DNA of 64,000 nt, taken from positions 1 through 64,000 of the forward strand of contig DBGO01000017.1 in NCBI GenBank assembly GCA_002295925.1. Reading direction: 5' to 3'. Shown one piece after another: positions 24,153 to 33,538 of this stretch; the first letter of the stretch is position 1; each line of letters begins with the position of its first letter. Position numbers and translations under genes: made by a program. The DNA is from Flavobacteriales bacterium UBA852. Lineage in GTDB: Bacteria; Bacteroidota; Bacteroidia; Flavobacteriales_E; Vicingaceae. Under the pieces are notes generated by a model. That model made no database searches. It was not told the origin of the DNA and saw nothing but the letters and a program-made list of their open reading frames with translations.

Positions 24153-25313
24153 ATGACAAAAAAAGTTGCCATTTTAGGTTCTACGGGTTCTATCGGAACA
24201 CAAGCGCTCGAGGTAATAGAAGCACATCCGGAAGCTTTTACGGTTGAAGTGCTTACAGCCAACAACAACGCCGACTTGCTGATAGAACAAGCCTTAAAAT
24301 TTAAACCCAATTGCGTAGTTATTGCCAATGAGAATTTATACGAAAAAGTAAAAACAACTCTTTGGGAACACGATATAAAAACCTATACGGGAAATAAAGC
24401 CATTGCCGAAGTGGTGCAAATGGATTCGGTGGATATTGTACTTACCGCAATGGTTGGATTCAGCGGATTAATGCCTACCATCAAAGCCATTGAAGCCAAA
24501 AAGCCAATCGCTTTGGCAAATAAAGAAACATTGGTTGTTGCCGGCGAAATCATTACACGCTTGGCAGCAAAAAATAAAGTCCCGCTTTTACCTGTTGATT
24601 CTGAGCATTCGGCAATTTTTCAATGTTTGGCAGGCGAATGGCATAACCCGATAGAGAAAATATATTTAACCGCAAGCGGCGGACCTTTTTTTGGTAAAAA
24701 AAGCAGCGAACTGCAAAACATTACAAAAAAACAAGCTTTAAAACATCCTAATTGGGAGATGGGTGCAAAAATCACTATCGACTCCGCCACACTTATGAAT
24801 AAAGGGCTGGAAGTAATTGAAGCTCGTTGGTTATTTAATTTAAAACCCGACCAAATTGATGTAATTGTTCATCCGCAATCCATTATTCATTCTATTGTTC
24901 AATTTTCCGACGGAAGTATGAAAGCACAAATGGGATTGCCCGATATGAAATTACCTATTCAATATGCTTTGGCATTCCCCAATCGTTTAACTTCCGATTT
25001 ACCTCGCTTCAACTTTTTGGATTACCCTCAACTTACCTTTGCACAACCCGACTCCGCCACTTTTAAAAATTTACAATTGGCTTATGAAGCATTAAACAAA
25101 GGCGGTAATTTAGCTTGCATCCTAAACGCTGCAAACGAAATTGCCGTAGATGCTTTTTTGTACGATAAAATTAAATTTTTAGATATTGCTACAATTAATG
25201 AACAAGTAATGCAAAAAGCAAGCTTTATTCAATCGCCCACGCTGGACGATTTATTGGAAACCGATAAACAAGCACGCGAATTAGCCAACAATCTGATTAA
25301 CAAAAACTTGTAA
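24153..25313 (+). CDS. dxr: 1-deoxy-D-xylulose 5-phosphate reductoisomerase
   Basis: Second enzyme of the MEP isoprenoid pathway; converts DXP to MEP with NADPH and a divalent metal. NADPH-binding GSTGSIG at about 8-14, NKETLVVAGE around 124-133, metal/substrate residues in VDSEHSAIFQ, the flexible loop ASGGPFFGK, and TIDSATLMNKGLEVIEARWLF. 386 residues, normal. Follows the VWA gene by six bases and precedes terC by four. Confidence 0.96.
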   Translation: MTKKVAILGSTGSIGTQALEVIEAHPEAFTVEVLTANNNADLLIEQALKFKPNCVVIANENLYEKVKTTLWEHDIKTYTGNKAIAEVVQMDSVDIVLTAMVGFSGLMPTIKAIEAKKPIALANKETLVVAGEIITRLAAKNKVPLLPVDSEHSAIFQCLAGEWHNPIEKIYLTASGGPFFGKKSSELQNITKKQALKHPNWEMGAKITIDSATLMNKGLEVIEARWLFNLKPDQIDVIVHPQSIIHSIVQFSDGSMKAQMGLPDMKLPIQYALAFPNRLTSDLPRFNFLDYPQLTFAQPDSATFKNLQLAYEALNKGGNLACILNAANEIAVDAFLYDKIKFLDIATINEQVMQKASFIQSPTLDDLLETDKQARELANNLINKNL

Positions 25314-25317
25314 TAAT

Positions 25318-26040
25318 ATGTTTCTCGACATCTTTACACAACCCGAAACGTGGATAGCACTTGTTACACTTACCTTTTTAGAAATTGTTCTGGGTATAGA
25401 CAATATTATTTTCATCTCATTGGTAACCGGAAAATTGCCCAAAGAAAAGCAACCCAAAGCACGCTTGATAGGTTTATCGCTGGCTATAATATTCAGAATT
25501 GGTTTGTTAGTAGGAATTTCATACATCATTCATTTTACCGACCCCATTTTATCTTATCACGATTATCATTTAAGCGGAAGAGATTTAATTTTATTGGGCG
25601 GTGGATTATTTTTATTAGCCAAAAGCACATCGGAAATTCACGAAAAAATTAATCAACACGCCGATGAAAAAGCCGAAAAGGAAAAAGCCACACCAAATTT
25701 TTGGTCTACCATTGTACAAATTATTTTATTGGACATTGTATTTTCTTTCGACAGCATCTTAACAGCCATAGGACTGACAGAACACATCATTATCATGATA
25801 ATTGCAGTTGTTTTGGCAATGCTTGTAATGATGACTTTTGCAGGAATTATCAGCGATTTTATTCACAAGCATCCAACCTTTCAAATATTGGCTCTCTCTT
25901 TTTTGATACTTATCGGAACAATGCTCATTGCCGAAGCATTTCATTATCACGTTCCGAAAGGTTATATTTACTTTGCGGTAGCGTATTCTTTGGTGGTAGA
26001 ATTAATAAATATGCGTATTAGAAATAAACGCAATATTTAA
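25318..26040 (+). CDS. TerC family integral membrane protein
   Basis: A 240-residue membrane protein with about seven helices. Family motifs LEIVLGIDNIIFIS near residue 21 and a second acidic helix DIVFSFDSILTAIG near 143 are characteristic of TerC. The family is implicated in metal homeostasis (notably manganese export) and tellurite resistance in other bacteria; the substrate here is unknown. Last gene of the dxr operon. Confidence 0.9.
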   Translation: MFLDIFTQPETWIALVTLTFLEIVLGIDNIIFISLVTGKLPKEKQPKARLIGLSLAIIFRIGLLVGISYIIHFTDPILSYHDYHLSGRDLILLGGGLFLLAKSTSEIHEKINQHADEKAEKEKATPNFWSTIVQIILLDIVFSFDSILTAIGLTEHIIIMIIAVVLAMLVMMTFAGIISDFIHKHPTFQILALSFLILIGTMLIAEAFHYHVPKGYIYFAVAYSLVVELINMRIRNKRNI

Positions 26041-26142
26041 TTTCTCCATTCATCAAAAAATAAAACCATTTATCAATTTAACCTCACTATGCAAAACATT
26101 ATTTTATATTTTCGAAAAGAACAATAATTTAATTTTGAAATA

Positions 26143-27453
26143 ATGAAAATTAAACCGTTACTATCAGCAGCATTAATATTTAGCTCAATGCTTACATACG
26201 CACAAACCGAAAAATGTGCTACTCCTTTAAACTTCCGGCAACGCGTAAAACAAAATCCACAATTGCTGGAAACTCGTCAAAATATAGAAAAAATAGCCGC
26301 AAAATGGTTGAAAGAGAATAACCTGTCGAAAGCAGATTCGGCAATTGTTACCATTCCGGTAGTGGTGCATGTGGTATATAATCCCAACACGCCCGAACAA
26401 AATATTGCCGACAGTTTAATTTATTCGCAAATTGAACGCTTAAATAAAGATTTCAGAAAATTAAACGATGATACAATTTATGCGCGTTCCATTTTTGACA
26501 CATTAGCCGCCGACATTCAAATAGAATTTTGTTTGGCAAATGTTGACCCAAACGGCAATTGGACAAACGGCATTAACCGTGTGCAATCAACGCAATCGAA
26601 TTTTTTCATGACACCTTTTGACAATAGCGTTAAGAGCAGTTCTACCGGTGGTGCAGACCCTTGGCCTGCCGACAGTTATTTAAACTTATGGGTTTGCGAT
26701 ATGTCGTTTGGCGGCACTCCATTTGTTTTGGGATATGCTCAATTTCCGGGTGAGGACCCTGCTACCGATGGAGTTGTTATCACTTACCAACATTTTGGCG
26801 ACCGTCCTTGGGACAGCAACGCTGCTCCGGCAAACAAAGGCAGAACTGCTACGCATGAAGTTGGTCACTGGTTAGGTATGCGACACATTTGGGGAGACGG
26901 TGCATGCGACTCTACTGATTACGTAGGCGACACTCCCAATGCTGATGCGGCTTCACAATCGGATTGCGATACTACAAAAAATACGTGTTTTGATACCTCC
27001 TCTTATTGGGCAAGTAGAGGAATTGACCCACCCGATATGGTGGAAAATTACATGGATTATTCTGCTGATGCTTGTATGAATATGTTTACAAAAGGTCAAA
27101 AAGCTCGTATGTGGTCATTTTTAAATACAGCTCGTGCTTCTTTACTCAACTCTCAAGGTTGTAGCGGACAATGGAACAGTGTCAATGAAAATTTCATTTC
27201 TGCCGAATCGGTAAAACTATTCCCTAATCCGGTGAATAACAATCGTACTGTTACTTTAGAATGGCCATTGGAACATCGTTTTAATCGAATAGAATTATAC
27301 AATCAATTGGGAGAATTACTATATTCATCTAATTTTATTTCTAATATAGGAAGTTTTACCTTAAATTTACCAAACAATATTTCAAAAGGTGTTTACTTTT
27401 TGAAATTAAAATCGGATAAATCGGAAGTTTCTAAAAAAATCGTATTTCATTAG
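26143..27453 (+). CDS. secreted M43 (pappalysin-type) metalloprotease, T9SS type A
   Basis: A 436-residue secreted zinc protease. Signal peptide 1-20. Catalytic domain about 70-345 with the extended zinc motif HEVGHWLGMRH at 238-248 and a downstream Met-turn region (ENYMDYSADACMNMFT) typical of M43/cytophagalysins. Type A T9SS sorting domain at about 358-436 (LFPNPVNNN, IELYNQLGELLY, ISKGVYFLKLK). It would be exported by T9SS and processed by PorU. Monocistronic, followed by a strong terminator at 27505. Confidence 0.93.
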   Translation: MKIKPLLSAALIFSSMLTYAQTEKCATPLNFRQRVKQNPQLLETRQNIEKIAAKWLKENNLSKADSAIVTIPVVVHVVYNPNTPEQNIADSLIYSQIERLNKDFRKLNDDTIYARSIFDTLAADIQIEFCLANVDPNGNWTNGINRVQSTQSNFFMTPFDNSVKSSSTGGADPWPADSYLNLWVCDMSFGGTPFVLGYAQFPGEDPATDGVVITYQHFGDRPWDSNAAPANKGRTATHEVGHWLGMRHIWGDGACDSTDYVGDTPNADAASQSDCDTTKNTCFDTSSYWASRGIDPPDMVENYMDYSADACMNMFTKGQKARMWSFLNTARASLLNSQGCSGQWNSVNENFISAESVKLFPNPVNNNRTVTLEWPLEHRFNRIELYNQLGELLYSSNFISNIGSFTLNLPNNISKGVYFLKLKSDKSEVSKKIVFH

Positions 27454-27504
27454 TTTTGGGGGTTAATAATTAATAATCTACGAAAAACTTACCGGTTTAT
27501 TCTT

Positions 27505-27535
27505 AAACCATCCTCGATTGAGGATGGTTTTTTAT
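27505..27535 (+). terminator. rho-independent terminator
   Basis: An 11-bp perfect stem (AAACCATCCTC/GAGGATGGTTT) with a GATT loop, then a T run. It ends the M43 protease gene. On the minus strand it faces the SulP gene end and may work both ways. Confidence 0.85.
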
Positions 27536-27546
27536 TTTCATAAATA

Positions 27547-29076
27547 TTAAATTTTATCCACAGCCACTTTATAAGTCGGGTCTTCCATTACATTTACATC
27601 AATTAAATCCGCAGCATCTTTGAGTAATTTTCGGCAATCGGGACTCAAGTGTTTTAAATGCACTTTCTTACCTGCTTTTCGATAGCGCTCGGTTATTTTA
27701 TTCAATGCTTCAATAGCCGACATATCCACAACTCTACTCTCTGCAAAATCTATAATGACTTCATCGGGGTCGTTTTTCACATCAAATTTTTCGTTGAAAG
27801 CCGCTACTGAACCAAAAAATAACGGACCGTATATTTCATAATGCTTCACACCATTTTCATCAATATATTTTCGTGCACGGATACGTTTGGCATTATCCCA
27901 AGCAAAAACCAAAGCGGCAATTATTACACCTATAATTACGGCTAAAGCCAAATTGTGTAAGAAAACCGTTACCAACGTTACTAAAACCATTACCAAAATA
28001 TCCGATTTTGGCATTCGTTTAAATGTTTTCAGACTTGCCCACTCAAACGTTCCAATGGCCACCATCATCATCAAGCCGGTAAGCGCTGCCATAGGCAATT
28101 TCCCTACCCAATCGGCACCATACATAATAAAAACCAACAACATAACCGATGCTACTATCCCCGACAATCTGGCACGTGCTCCGGACGAGATATTTATTAA
28201 ACTCTGACCAATCATTGCACATCCGCCCATCCCCGAAAATAATCCGGATAAAATATTGGCTGTTCCTTGAGCAACGGCTTCTTTATTTCCTTTTCCTCTG
28301 GTTTCGGTAATTTCATCAATAATATTAAGCGTCAGTAAACTCTCTATCAAGCCCACGCCTGCTACAATAAGGGCATAAGGGAAAATAATTTTTAATGTTT
28401 CAAAATTTACAGGAATTTCAGGCAGATGAAACGGCGGGAATCCACCCTCAATAGAGGCAATATCGCCAACGGTTTTGGTATCTAATTTTAAAAGCCAAAC
28501 GATTCCGAAAATTGTTAAAATGGATAATAAAGAAGCAGGTATTGCTTTGCTTATTTTTGGCAAAAGCCAGATTAAAAGCATGGTAAGCAAAACCAAACCC
28601 GAAAAGATGTAAAGTGCGTTTCCGGAAAGCCATTCGCCCGAATTATCCTTAAATTGCTCAATTTGCGACATAAAGATAATAATTGCCAATCCATTGACAA
28701 ATCCAAAAATTACAGGTTGTGGCACCAATCGCATAAATTTTCCCAAGCGTAAAAATCCTGCAATCATTTGGATAATTCCGGCTAAAATAACCGTGGCAAA
28801 TACATACTCTACACCGTATTGCTTAGCCAATACAACCAATACAACAGCAACAGCACCGGTTGCGCCTGAAATCATTCCTGGGCGTCCGCCTAAAACAGAA
28901 GTAACAAACCCCATTACAAATGCCGCATATAATCCTGTAAGCGGCGACAAGCCGGCTATCAAAGCAAATGCAACGGCTTCGGGTATCATAGCAATTGCAA
29001 CCGTTAGTCCGGAGAGTACTTCGGTTTTGTAATCCACTTTTTGTTTAAAATCAAATAAATTCAAATACTTTTTCAT
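27547..29076 (-). CDS. SulP family anion transporter with STAS domain
   Basis: A 509-residue SulP/SLC26-type transporter. About 10-14 membrane segments from residue 12 to 390, starting with SGLTVAIAMIPEAVAFALIAG, the family signature, and including GLFSGMGGCAMIGQSLINISSGARARLSG. The C-terminal STAS domain is at about 405-505. The substrate (sulfate, bicarbonate or other anion) cannot be read from sequence; no carbonic anhydrase or sulfate assimilation gene is adjacent. Confidence 0.92.
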   Translation of the reverse strand: MKKYLNLFDFKQKVDYKTEVLSGLTVAIAMIPEAVAFALIAGLSPLTGLYAAFVMGFVTSVLGGRPGMISGATGAVAVVLVVLAKQYGVEYVFATVILAGIIQMIAGFLRLGKFMRLVPQPVIFGFVNGLAIIIFMSQIEQFKDNSGEWLSGNALYIFSGLVLLTMLLIWLLPKISKAIPASLLSILTIFGIVWLLKLDTKTVGDIASIEGGFPPFHLPEIPVNFETLKIIFPYALIVAGVGLIESLLTLNIIDEITETRGKGNKEAVAQGTANILSGLFSGMGGCAMIGQSLINISSGARARLSGIVASVMLLVFIMYGADWVGKLPMAALTGLMMMVAIGTFEWASLKTFKRMPKSDILVMVLVTLVTVFLHNLALAVIIGVIIAALVFAWDNAKRIRARKYIDENGVKHYEIYGPLFFGSVAAFNEKFDVKNDPDEVIIDFAESRVVDMSAIEALNKITERYRKAGKKVHLKHLSPDCRKLLKDAADLIDVNVMEDPTYKVAVDKI

Positions 29077-29151
29077 AAAATAAACAGGGTAATAATTATT
29101 ATGCTCAACAGACGGTTGAGTTTTAAATAAGAAATAATTTTAGGATTAACT

Positions 29152-29802
29152 TTAGAAATTCTTTAAGCGTGAAATGGTTTCTTCAGGATTTTGCGATTTG
29201 AAAATAAAACTTCCGGCAACCAAAACATCGGCTCCGGCTTCTACTAATTTAGGCGCATTATCGCTGTTTACACCACCATCAACTTCTATTAACGCTTTAC
29301 TGTTTCGTTGAATAATCAAATTTTTCAACTCGGCAATTTTACGGTACGAATTTTCAATGAATTTCTGTCCGCCAAATCCGGGGTTTACCGACATTATCAA
29401 AACCAAATCCAAATCGGCAATTATATCGTCTAATAATTGAATATTGGTATGCGGATTTAATGCCACACCGGCTTTCATCCCTTCAGAATGAATATTTTGC
29501 ACCGTGCGATGCAAATGGGTGCTTGCCTCATAATGTACGGTAAGAATATCGGCTCCGGCTTGTTTAAAATCCGAAATGTATCGCTCGGGTTTTTCTATCA
29601 TTAAATGTACATCAAACGGTTTTTGAGCATGTTTTTTAAACGCCTTTATTACAGGCATTCCAAATGTAATATTAGGAACAAACATCCCATCCATTACATC
29701 TACATGGAACCAATCGGCTTCACTGCGATTTATCATTTCGCATTCGGCTTGCATATTGGCAAAATCTGCCGACAAAATAGATGGTGCAATTAAATGACTC
29801 AT
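29152..29802 (-). CDS. rpe: ribulose-phosphate 3-epimerase
   Basis: Interconverts ribulose 5-phosphate and xylulose 5-phosphate in the pentose phosphate pathway. TIM barrel with LIAPSILSADFANM at the N-terminus, metal-binding H and D in WFHVDVMDG, DVHLMI, NPGFGGQKFI and EVDGGVN, GADVLVAGSFIF at the phosphate site. 216 residues, normal. A good promoter element lies 22 bases upstream. Confidence 0.96.
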   Translation of the reverse strand: MSHLIAPSILSADFANMQAECEMINRSEADWFHVDVMDGMFVPNITFGMPVIKAFKKHAQKPFDVHLMIEKPERYISDFKQAGADILTVHYEASTHLHRTVQNIHSEGMKAGVALNPHTNIQLLDDIIADLDLVLIMSVNPGFGGQKFIENSYRKIAELKNLIIQRNSKALIEVDGGVNSDNAPKLVEAGADVLVAGSFIFKSQNPEETISRLKNF

Positions 29803-29823
29803 AGTTTTGTATTAATCAATGTG

Positions 29824-29831
29824 CAAAGTTA
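29824..29831 (-). promoter_or_regulatory. Bacteroidota -7 promoter element for rpe
   Basis: On the minus strand TAACTTTG, a full match to TAnnTTTG, 21 bases before the rpe ATG. Confidence 0.5.
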
Positions 29832-29904
29832 CCAACCTTTATTCAGTTACACGAATTAAATGCTTAATAAACGATAAATTTTCTATTTCTATAAAAATAT
29901 CTTT

Positions 29905-29912
29905 TATCTTTG
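29905..29912 (+). promoter_or_regulatory. Bacteroidota -7 promoter element
   Basis: TATCTTTG, a full match to TAnnTTTG, 22 bases before the coiled-coil lipoprotein ATG. Divergent from the rpe promoter. Confidence 0.5.
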
Positions 29913-29934
29913 TTTAAACAGAATATTTAAAGCT

Positions 29935-30825
29935 ATGAAAAATCGGAAATTACACTCCATATTATTATTGTTATTTGCTACAGTGCTTTTTACTGCTTGT
30001 GATAATCGTGAGGAAGAATTGCAAAAAGAACTGGAAGAGCTGAAAGCAGAAAAAATGCAAATGGAACAACAACTTACGGGAAAAGACAGCTCATTGCAAG
30101 AGTTTATTCACACATTCAACGAAATTCAAGAAAACATTAAAGCCATAAAAGAAAGAGAAAACATTGTAAATGTTAATGTTTCGGACGGCGAAAATGATGC
30201 TACGGCAAAAGAACAAGTGGCCAAAGATTTACAGTGGATAAACCAACTGTTGGAAGAGAATAAAAAGAAAATCAATTATTTAGCTTCGAAACTAAAAAAA
30301 TCTAATAATAAACTGAACAAAGCCAATAAACAAATTGAAGAGTTGAATAAATTCATCGAAAACCTAACAGCTCAAATTCAGGAAAAAGACGCACAAATTG
30401 CCGAATTACAACAACGTTTATTGCAATCGGATGAAGAGCTTAAATTTTTATTTGAACAATACAACCAACGTGTTGCCGAATTAGACAGCACCGTACAAGA
30501 ACTTAACAAAGCTTATTATTGCATTGGCACATATAAAGAATTGAAAGATAACGGCGTATTGACTAAAGAAGGCGGCTTTATAGGTTTAGGAAAAATTGCC
30601 AAACTGAAAGATGATTTTAACAAAGATTATTTTACCGAACTGAATATTGAGGAAGAAAATGTTATTCCTCTGATGGTAAAAGAAGTAAAAATAGTTACCA
30701 CACATCCGCAAGACAGCTACGAACTGGATACCGATGGCGAAACGGTAAAAGCAATTAAAATAACCGACCCAAAACGTTTTTGGAGTGTTTCCAAATATTT
30801 GGTTATTCAGGTTGTAAAAGTTTAA
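29935..30825 (+). CDS. coiled-coil lipoprotein
   Basis: A 296-residue predicted lipoprotein. Signal peptide with lipobox LFTAC (Cys about 22). A long coiled coil with Glu/Lys/Gln heptads spans about 25-185, possibly broken around 80. The C-terminal globular domain (about 190-296) contains GVLTKEGGFIGLGKIAKL and a closing beta-rich segment. This architecture is common in Bacteroidota as an uncharacterised family; a periplasmic spacer or oligomeric scaffold role is only a guess. Its last four bases overlap the convergent amidohydrolase gene. Confidence 0.75.
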   Translation: MKNRKLHSILLLLFATVLFTACDNREEELQKELEELKAEKMQMEQQLTGKDSSLQEFIHTFNEIQENIKAIKERENIVNVNVSDGENDATAKEQVAKDLQWINQLLEENKKKINYLASKLKKSNNKLNKANKQIEELNKFIENLTAQIQEKDAQIAELQQRLLQSDEELKFLFEQYNQRVAELDSTVQELNKAYYCIGTYKELKDNGVLTKEGGFIGLGKIAKLKDDFNKDYFTELNIEEENVIPLMVKEVKIVTTHPQDSYELDTDGETVKAIKITDPKRFWSVSKYLVIQVVKV

Positions 30826-31994
30826 AGAATCCGTTTGTTCACGTATTTATTGCCTTTCTCTGAAATATTGACAACGCCGGGCTTTTTTCCTTTTTCAAAA
30901 CTGCCAAGATTATAAAAGTTTAATGCTTTGGCTCCGTTGGAAGTTGCCATTTGCAACAATTCCGGCAAGGTAAAAACCGTAGAGTTTTTTAAAATCGTAT
31001 TGATTTCGTCCATAATGTTTAATTGCCAATTGGAAGCCAAACTGTCGGTACCCAAAACACATTTATCCGCATAAGGTTTAAAAACAGAAAAATCGGGCAA
31101 TTTATCTTCAATATACAAATTGGCATTAGGGCAAAAACACCAATAATTTTCGGGCGAATATTTATACATCCATTCTATATCTTGTTGAGTAGTAAATGTA
31201 TTATGCACCAAAATATTTTTTTGGCATTTGCCAAACCTACTCATAAAAGAAGGCAATGAATTAAACCCTGTGGGTTTCCACCAATCGTATGACAAACCAA
31301 AAGATTTAAGCACATCCAACAATTCACCGCTGCCGGCTTTAAACATTTCGTTTTCCGACTCGGTTTCTTGGTTGTGCACGCTCATTATACCTTCTTCTGT
31401 ATCACAAACATTAGTTAAATATTTCAACAACGGCTCAGATATGGAATAAGGTGCGTGTGGTGTAATGGATATTTTTGGTGTTTTACCGTTTTTTTGGAAT
31501 AAAGAAATGTACTCGTTTTTAAGCTTTTGCGCATTTTCCATTACTTTATCGGCAATATCGGGCAATGAGCCAAAAACCTCCAAAAACGTGTGATACTGTA
31601 TATTTGAATGGATTTTCGTTTCAAAACTGTCGGCAGTATTGGAAATATCGCCGCAAGCCACTATGCCGTTTTCATACATATCTTTATCGGCATTTTTAAT
31701 GGCTTCTGCTTTTTGTTCCACATCAATTTCTCTAATCTCCGGTATTTGACGAATGAATTTAGGCAACCCTGTTTTTTCGGGCACTTTTTTATATAAATGA
31801 GACAATTCCAAGTGGCAATGCACATTGATAAATCCGGGCGAAACGATGCCTTTGAAATATTGCGCCGATTCGCGTAACGATTCTTCGGGCTGTTCAACCA
31901 ACTCTTGAACTTCGCCCACATCATTTAAAATTAATACGGCTTCCGGAAGCATCCGGAAGCCGTCAAAAATATAATCTGCCGTAATTTTTTTCAT
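30822..31994 (-). CDS. amidohydrolase family protein (ATZ/TRZ-like deaminase)
   Basis: A 390-residue metal-dependent hydrolase. Metal site NVHCHLELSH (about 57-66), HAPYS (about 180), VHNQETESE (about 203), and GTDSLASN near 316 are in the order expected of cytosine-deaminase/chlorohydrolase-type amidohydrolases that deaminate purine-like or pterin-like substrates. HCHLELS is also seen in proteins annotated as aminodeoxyfutalosine deaminase, but no menaquinone genes are adjacent. Four bases precede the SDR gene, so they are probably co-transcribed with the TrkA-like gene upstream. Confidence 0.8.
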   Translation of the reverse strand: MKKITADYIFDGFRMLPEAVLILNDVGEVQELVEQPEESLRESAQYFKGIVSPGFINVHCHLELSHLYKKVPEKTGLPKFIRQIPEIREIDVEQKAEAIKNADKDMYENGIVACGDISNTADSFETKIHSNIQYHTFLEVFGSLPDIADKVMENAQKLKNEYISLFQKNGKTPKISITPHAPYSISEPLLKYLTNVCDTEEGIMSVHNQETESENEMFKAGSGELLDVLKSFGLSYDWWKPTGFNSLPSFMSRFGKCQKNILVHNTFTTQQDIEWMYKYSPENYWCFCPNANLYIEDKLPDFSVFKPYADKCVLGTDSLASNWQLNIMDEINTILKNSTVFTLPELLQMATSNGAKALNFYNLGSFEKGKKPGVVNISEKGNKYVNKRIL

Positions 31995-31997
31995 TCT

Positions 31998-32717
31998 TTA
32001 AAAATCTCTTACCGAAACAATTACATCGTTAAATTGCGCTGTATTTTGTAAAAACCAATAAATTTTTTGAGCCGTTTCTTCTGCCGATTGCAATTCATTA
32101 TTGGCTTTATACTCCTTAAATCGTTCCACTTCCGAAAAGCCCTCTTTATCAGCTTGGCGAATTTGTTCTTGCATATTCGTGTCTATAATTCCGGGCGACA
32201 AAGCAAATACTTTAAAATCCAGCCCGTCTATGGCTATTTCTTTTGCCGCTACTTGTGTAAACATATCAACAGCCGCTTTCGAGGCACAATAAGCACTCCA
32301 CCCGTCAATTGCAACTTTTCCCGCTCCCGAACTGATATTCAATACAATTTTTTCACCCTTAAATCCTTTATATTGACGCATAAAATTGTTCATCAAAATA
32401 GCCGGCGCAATAGTATTTACCGTAAAAGTTTGCGCTATCGTATCATTATTGAGTTTCCCTACGTGGTTAATGTCGCCCAAAATGCCGGCATTATTCACTA
32501 AAACCACTTTTTCATATTCATTAACATCTGCAGGCAATGCAAAACCGGACACTTTTTCTACATTGTTTAAATCCAACGTAATGTGTTGGTAATTGTCGTG
32601 TTCTATCGATTTAGTTCTGGAAATACCCAAAACCATTGCTCCTTCCGACAAAACAACTTCTGCCAATGCTTTTCCCAAACCTTTTCCTGTTCCGGTAATA
32701 ATGTATAAACTTTTCAT
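31998..32717 (-). CDS. short-chain dehydrogenase/reductase (sepiapterin reductase-like)
   Basis: A 239-residue SDR. NADP-binding TGTGKGLG at 8-15, NNAG in strand 4, catalytic Ser in NISSGAG and YCASK as YxxxK around 146-150. The sequence around the cofactor and C-terminus resembles sepiapterin-reductase/benzil-reductase types, but the substrate is not assigned. It sits between the amidohydrolase gene (three-base gap) and the TrkA-type gene (adjacent). Confidence 0.87.
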   Translation of the reverse strand: MKSLYIITGTGKGLGKALAEVVLSEGAMVLGISRTKSIEHDNYQHITLDLNNVEKVSGFALPADVNEYEKVVLVNNAGILGDINHVGKLNNDTIAQTFTVNTIAPAILMNNFMRQYKGFKGEKIVLNISSGAGKVAIDGWSAYCASKAAVDMFTQVAAKEIAIDGLDFKVFALSPGIIDTNMQEQIRQADKEGFSEVERFKEYKANNELQSAEETAQKIYWFLQNTAQFNDVIVSVRDF

Positions 32718-33407
32718 TTATTCGTTTATTTCTATAAATTTCTCAATATTTTTCACTTTTCCAAACAACAATAAATTGTCATTCTCCGAGATAACCGTTT
32801 CCGGGTCGGGCACACCAATTACGTGACACTTGGTTTCCGCTTTCTCACTGTCGGCATATCGTTTTATGGTTACCACATTCAATTCGTATCGACGCTGAAA
32901 ATCAATATCTTTCAATGTTCTGCCAATAGCTTTTTTAGGCGCTTTCACTTCTACCACTTCATATTCATCGGGCAGTTGCAGCATACTCAACAACGAAGGA
33001 TTTATCAACCGTTCGGCAACTACTTTTCCTACCTCATCTTCCGGCGACAGAATTTCTTCAATACCCAATTTTTCCAATATTTTTCGCTGTTGCGCATCAT
33101 TGGCACGGGCAATTAAACGTTTTACGTTCATTTCTTGCAAATAAACCGTACATAACAACAGCGCCTCAAAATTCTCACCAATGGCAACCACAACCGCATC
33201 CACCTCATTCACCCCTTGCGACAACAAAGCTTTTTTATCCGTCGCATCAAGTGTAACGGCTTGCGCCACATCGTCCTTAATGTTTTCTACATTGTTTTCA
33301 TCATTGTCAATGGCAATTACCTCGGCACCTTTTGCCGATAATTTGCGGGCTATAGCCGAGCCAAAAAGCCCCAAACCTATTACTGCAAACTTATGTTTAT
33401 GTCCCAT
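32718..33407 (-). CDS. TrkA/KtrA-type potassium uptake regulatory subunit
   Basis: A 229-residue cytoplasmic gating subunit. RCK_N domain with Rossmann motif GLGLFGSAIAR at 11-21 and acidic DND at strand 2. RCK_C domain at about 140-229. Family proteins bind NAD(H) or ATP/ADP and gate a TrkH/KtrB pore. No pore gene is next to it; the next downstream gene is an SDR enzyme. The pore must be elsewhere in the genome. Confidence 0.92.
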   Translation of the reverse strand: MGHKHKFAVIGLGLFGSAIARKLSAKGAEVIAIDNDENNVENIKDDVAQAVTLDATDKKALLSQGVNEVDAVVVAIGENFEALLLCTVYLQEMNVKRLIARANDAQQRKILEKLGIEEILSPEDEVGKVVAERLINPSLLSMLQLPDEYEVVEVKAPKKAIGRTLKDIDFQRRYELNVVTIKRYADSEKAETKCHVIGVPDPETVISENDNLLLFGKVKNIEKFIEINE

Positions 33408-33426
33408 AATTATTGTTATTTATTTT

Positions 33427-33538
33427 GGGCGTGTGTGGCTTTGCCACACCGGGCTGTTCCGGGCTTCGCTTTGCTTCGGCAATCCCCTGTCGGGGCAGTG
33501 CTTTTGCCTTTGGCAAAACCCTACACATCCCTCACGCA
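33427..33538. repeat. GC-rich triple-hairpin REP-like element
   Basis: A 112-bp GC-rich island in AT-rich DNA, starting GGGCGTG and ending ATCCCTCACGCA. Three hairpins follow each other: GTGTGGC/GCCACAC around TTT (33433-33449), CCCC/GGGG around TGTC (33484-33495), TTTTGCC/GGCAAAA around TTT (33502-33518). The same start and end sequence is familiar from dispersed intergenic repeats in Bacteroidota genomes (recollection, not checked). It fills the gap between the trans-sulfuration and TrkA genes. Confidence 0.65.

Noticed and set aside
32067..32501. 144-codon plus-strand frame
   Set aside because: Antisense to the SDR gene, whose motifs are complete.
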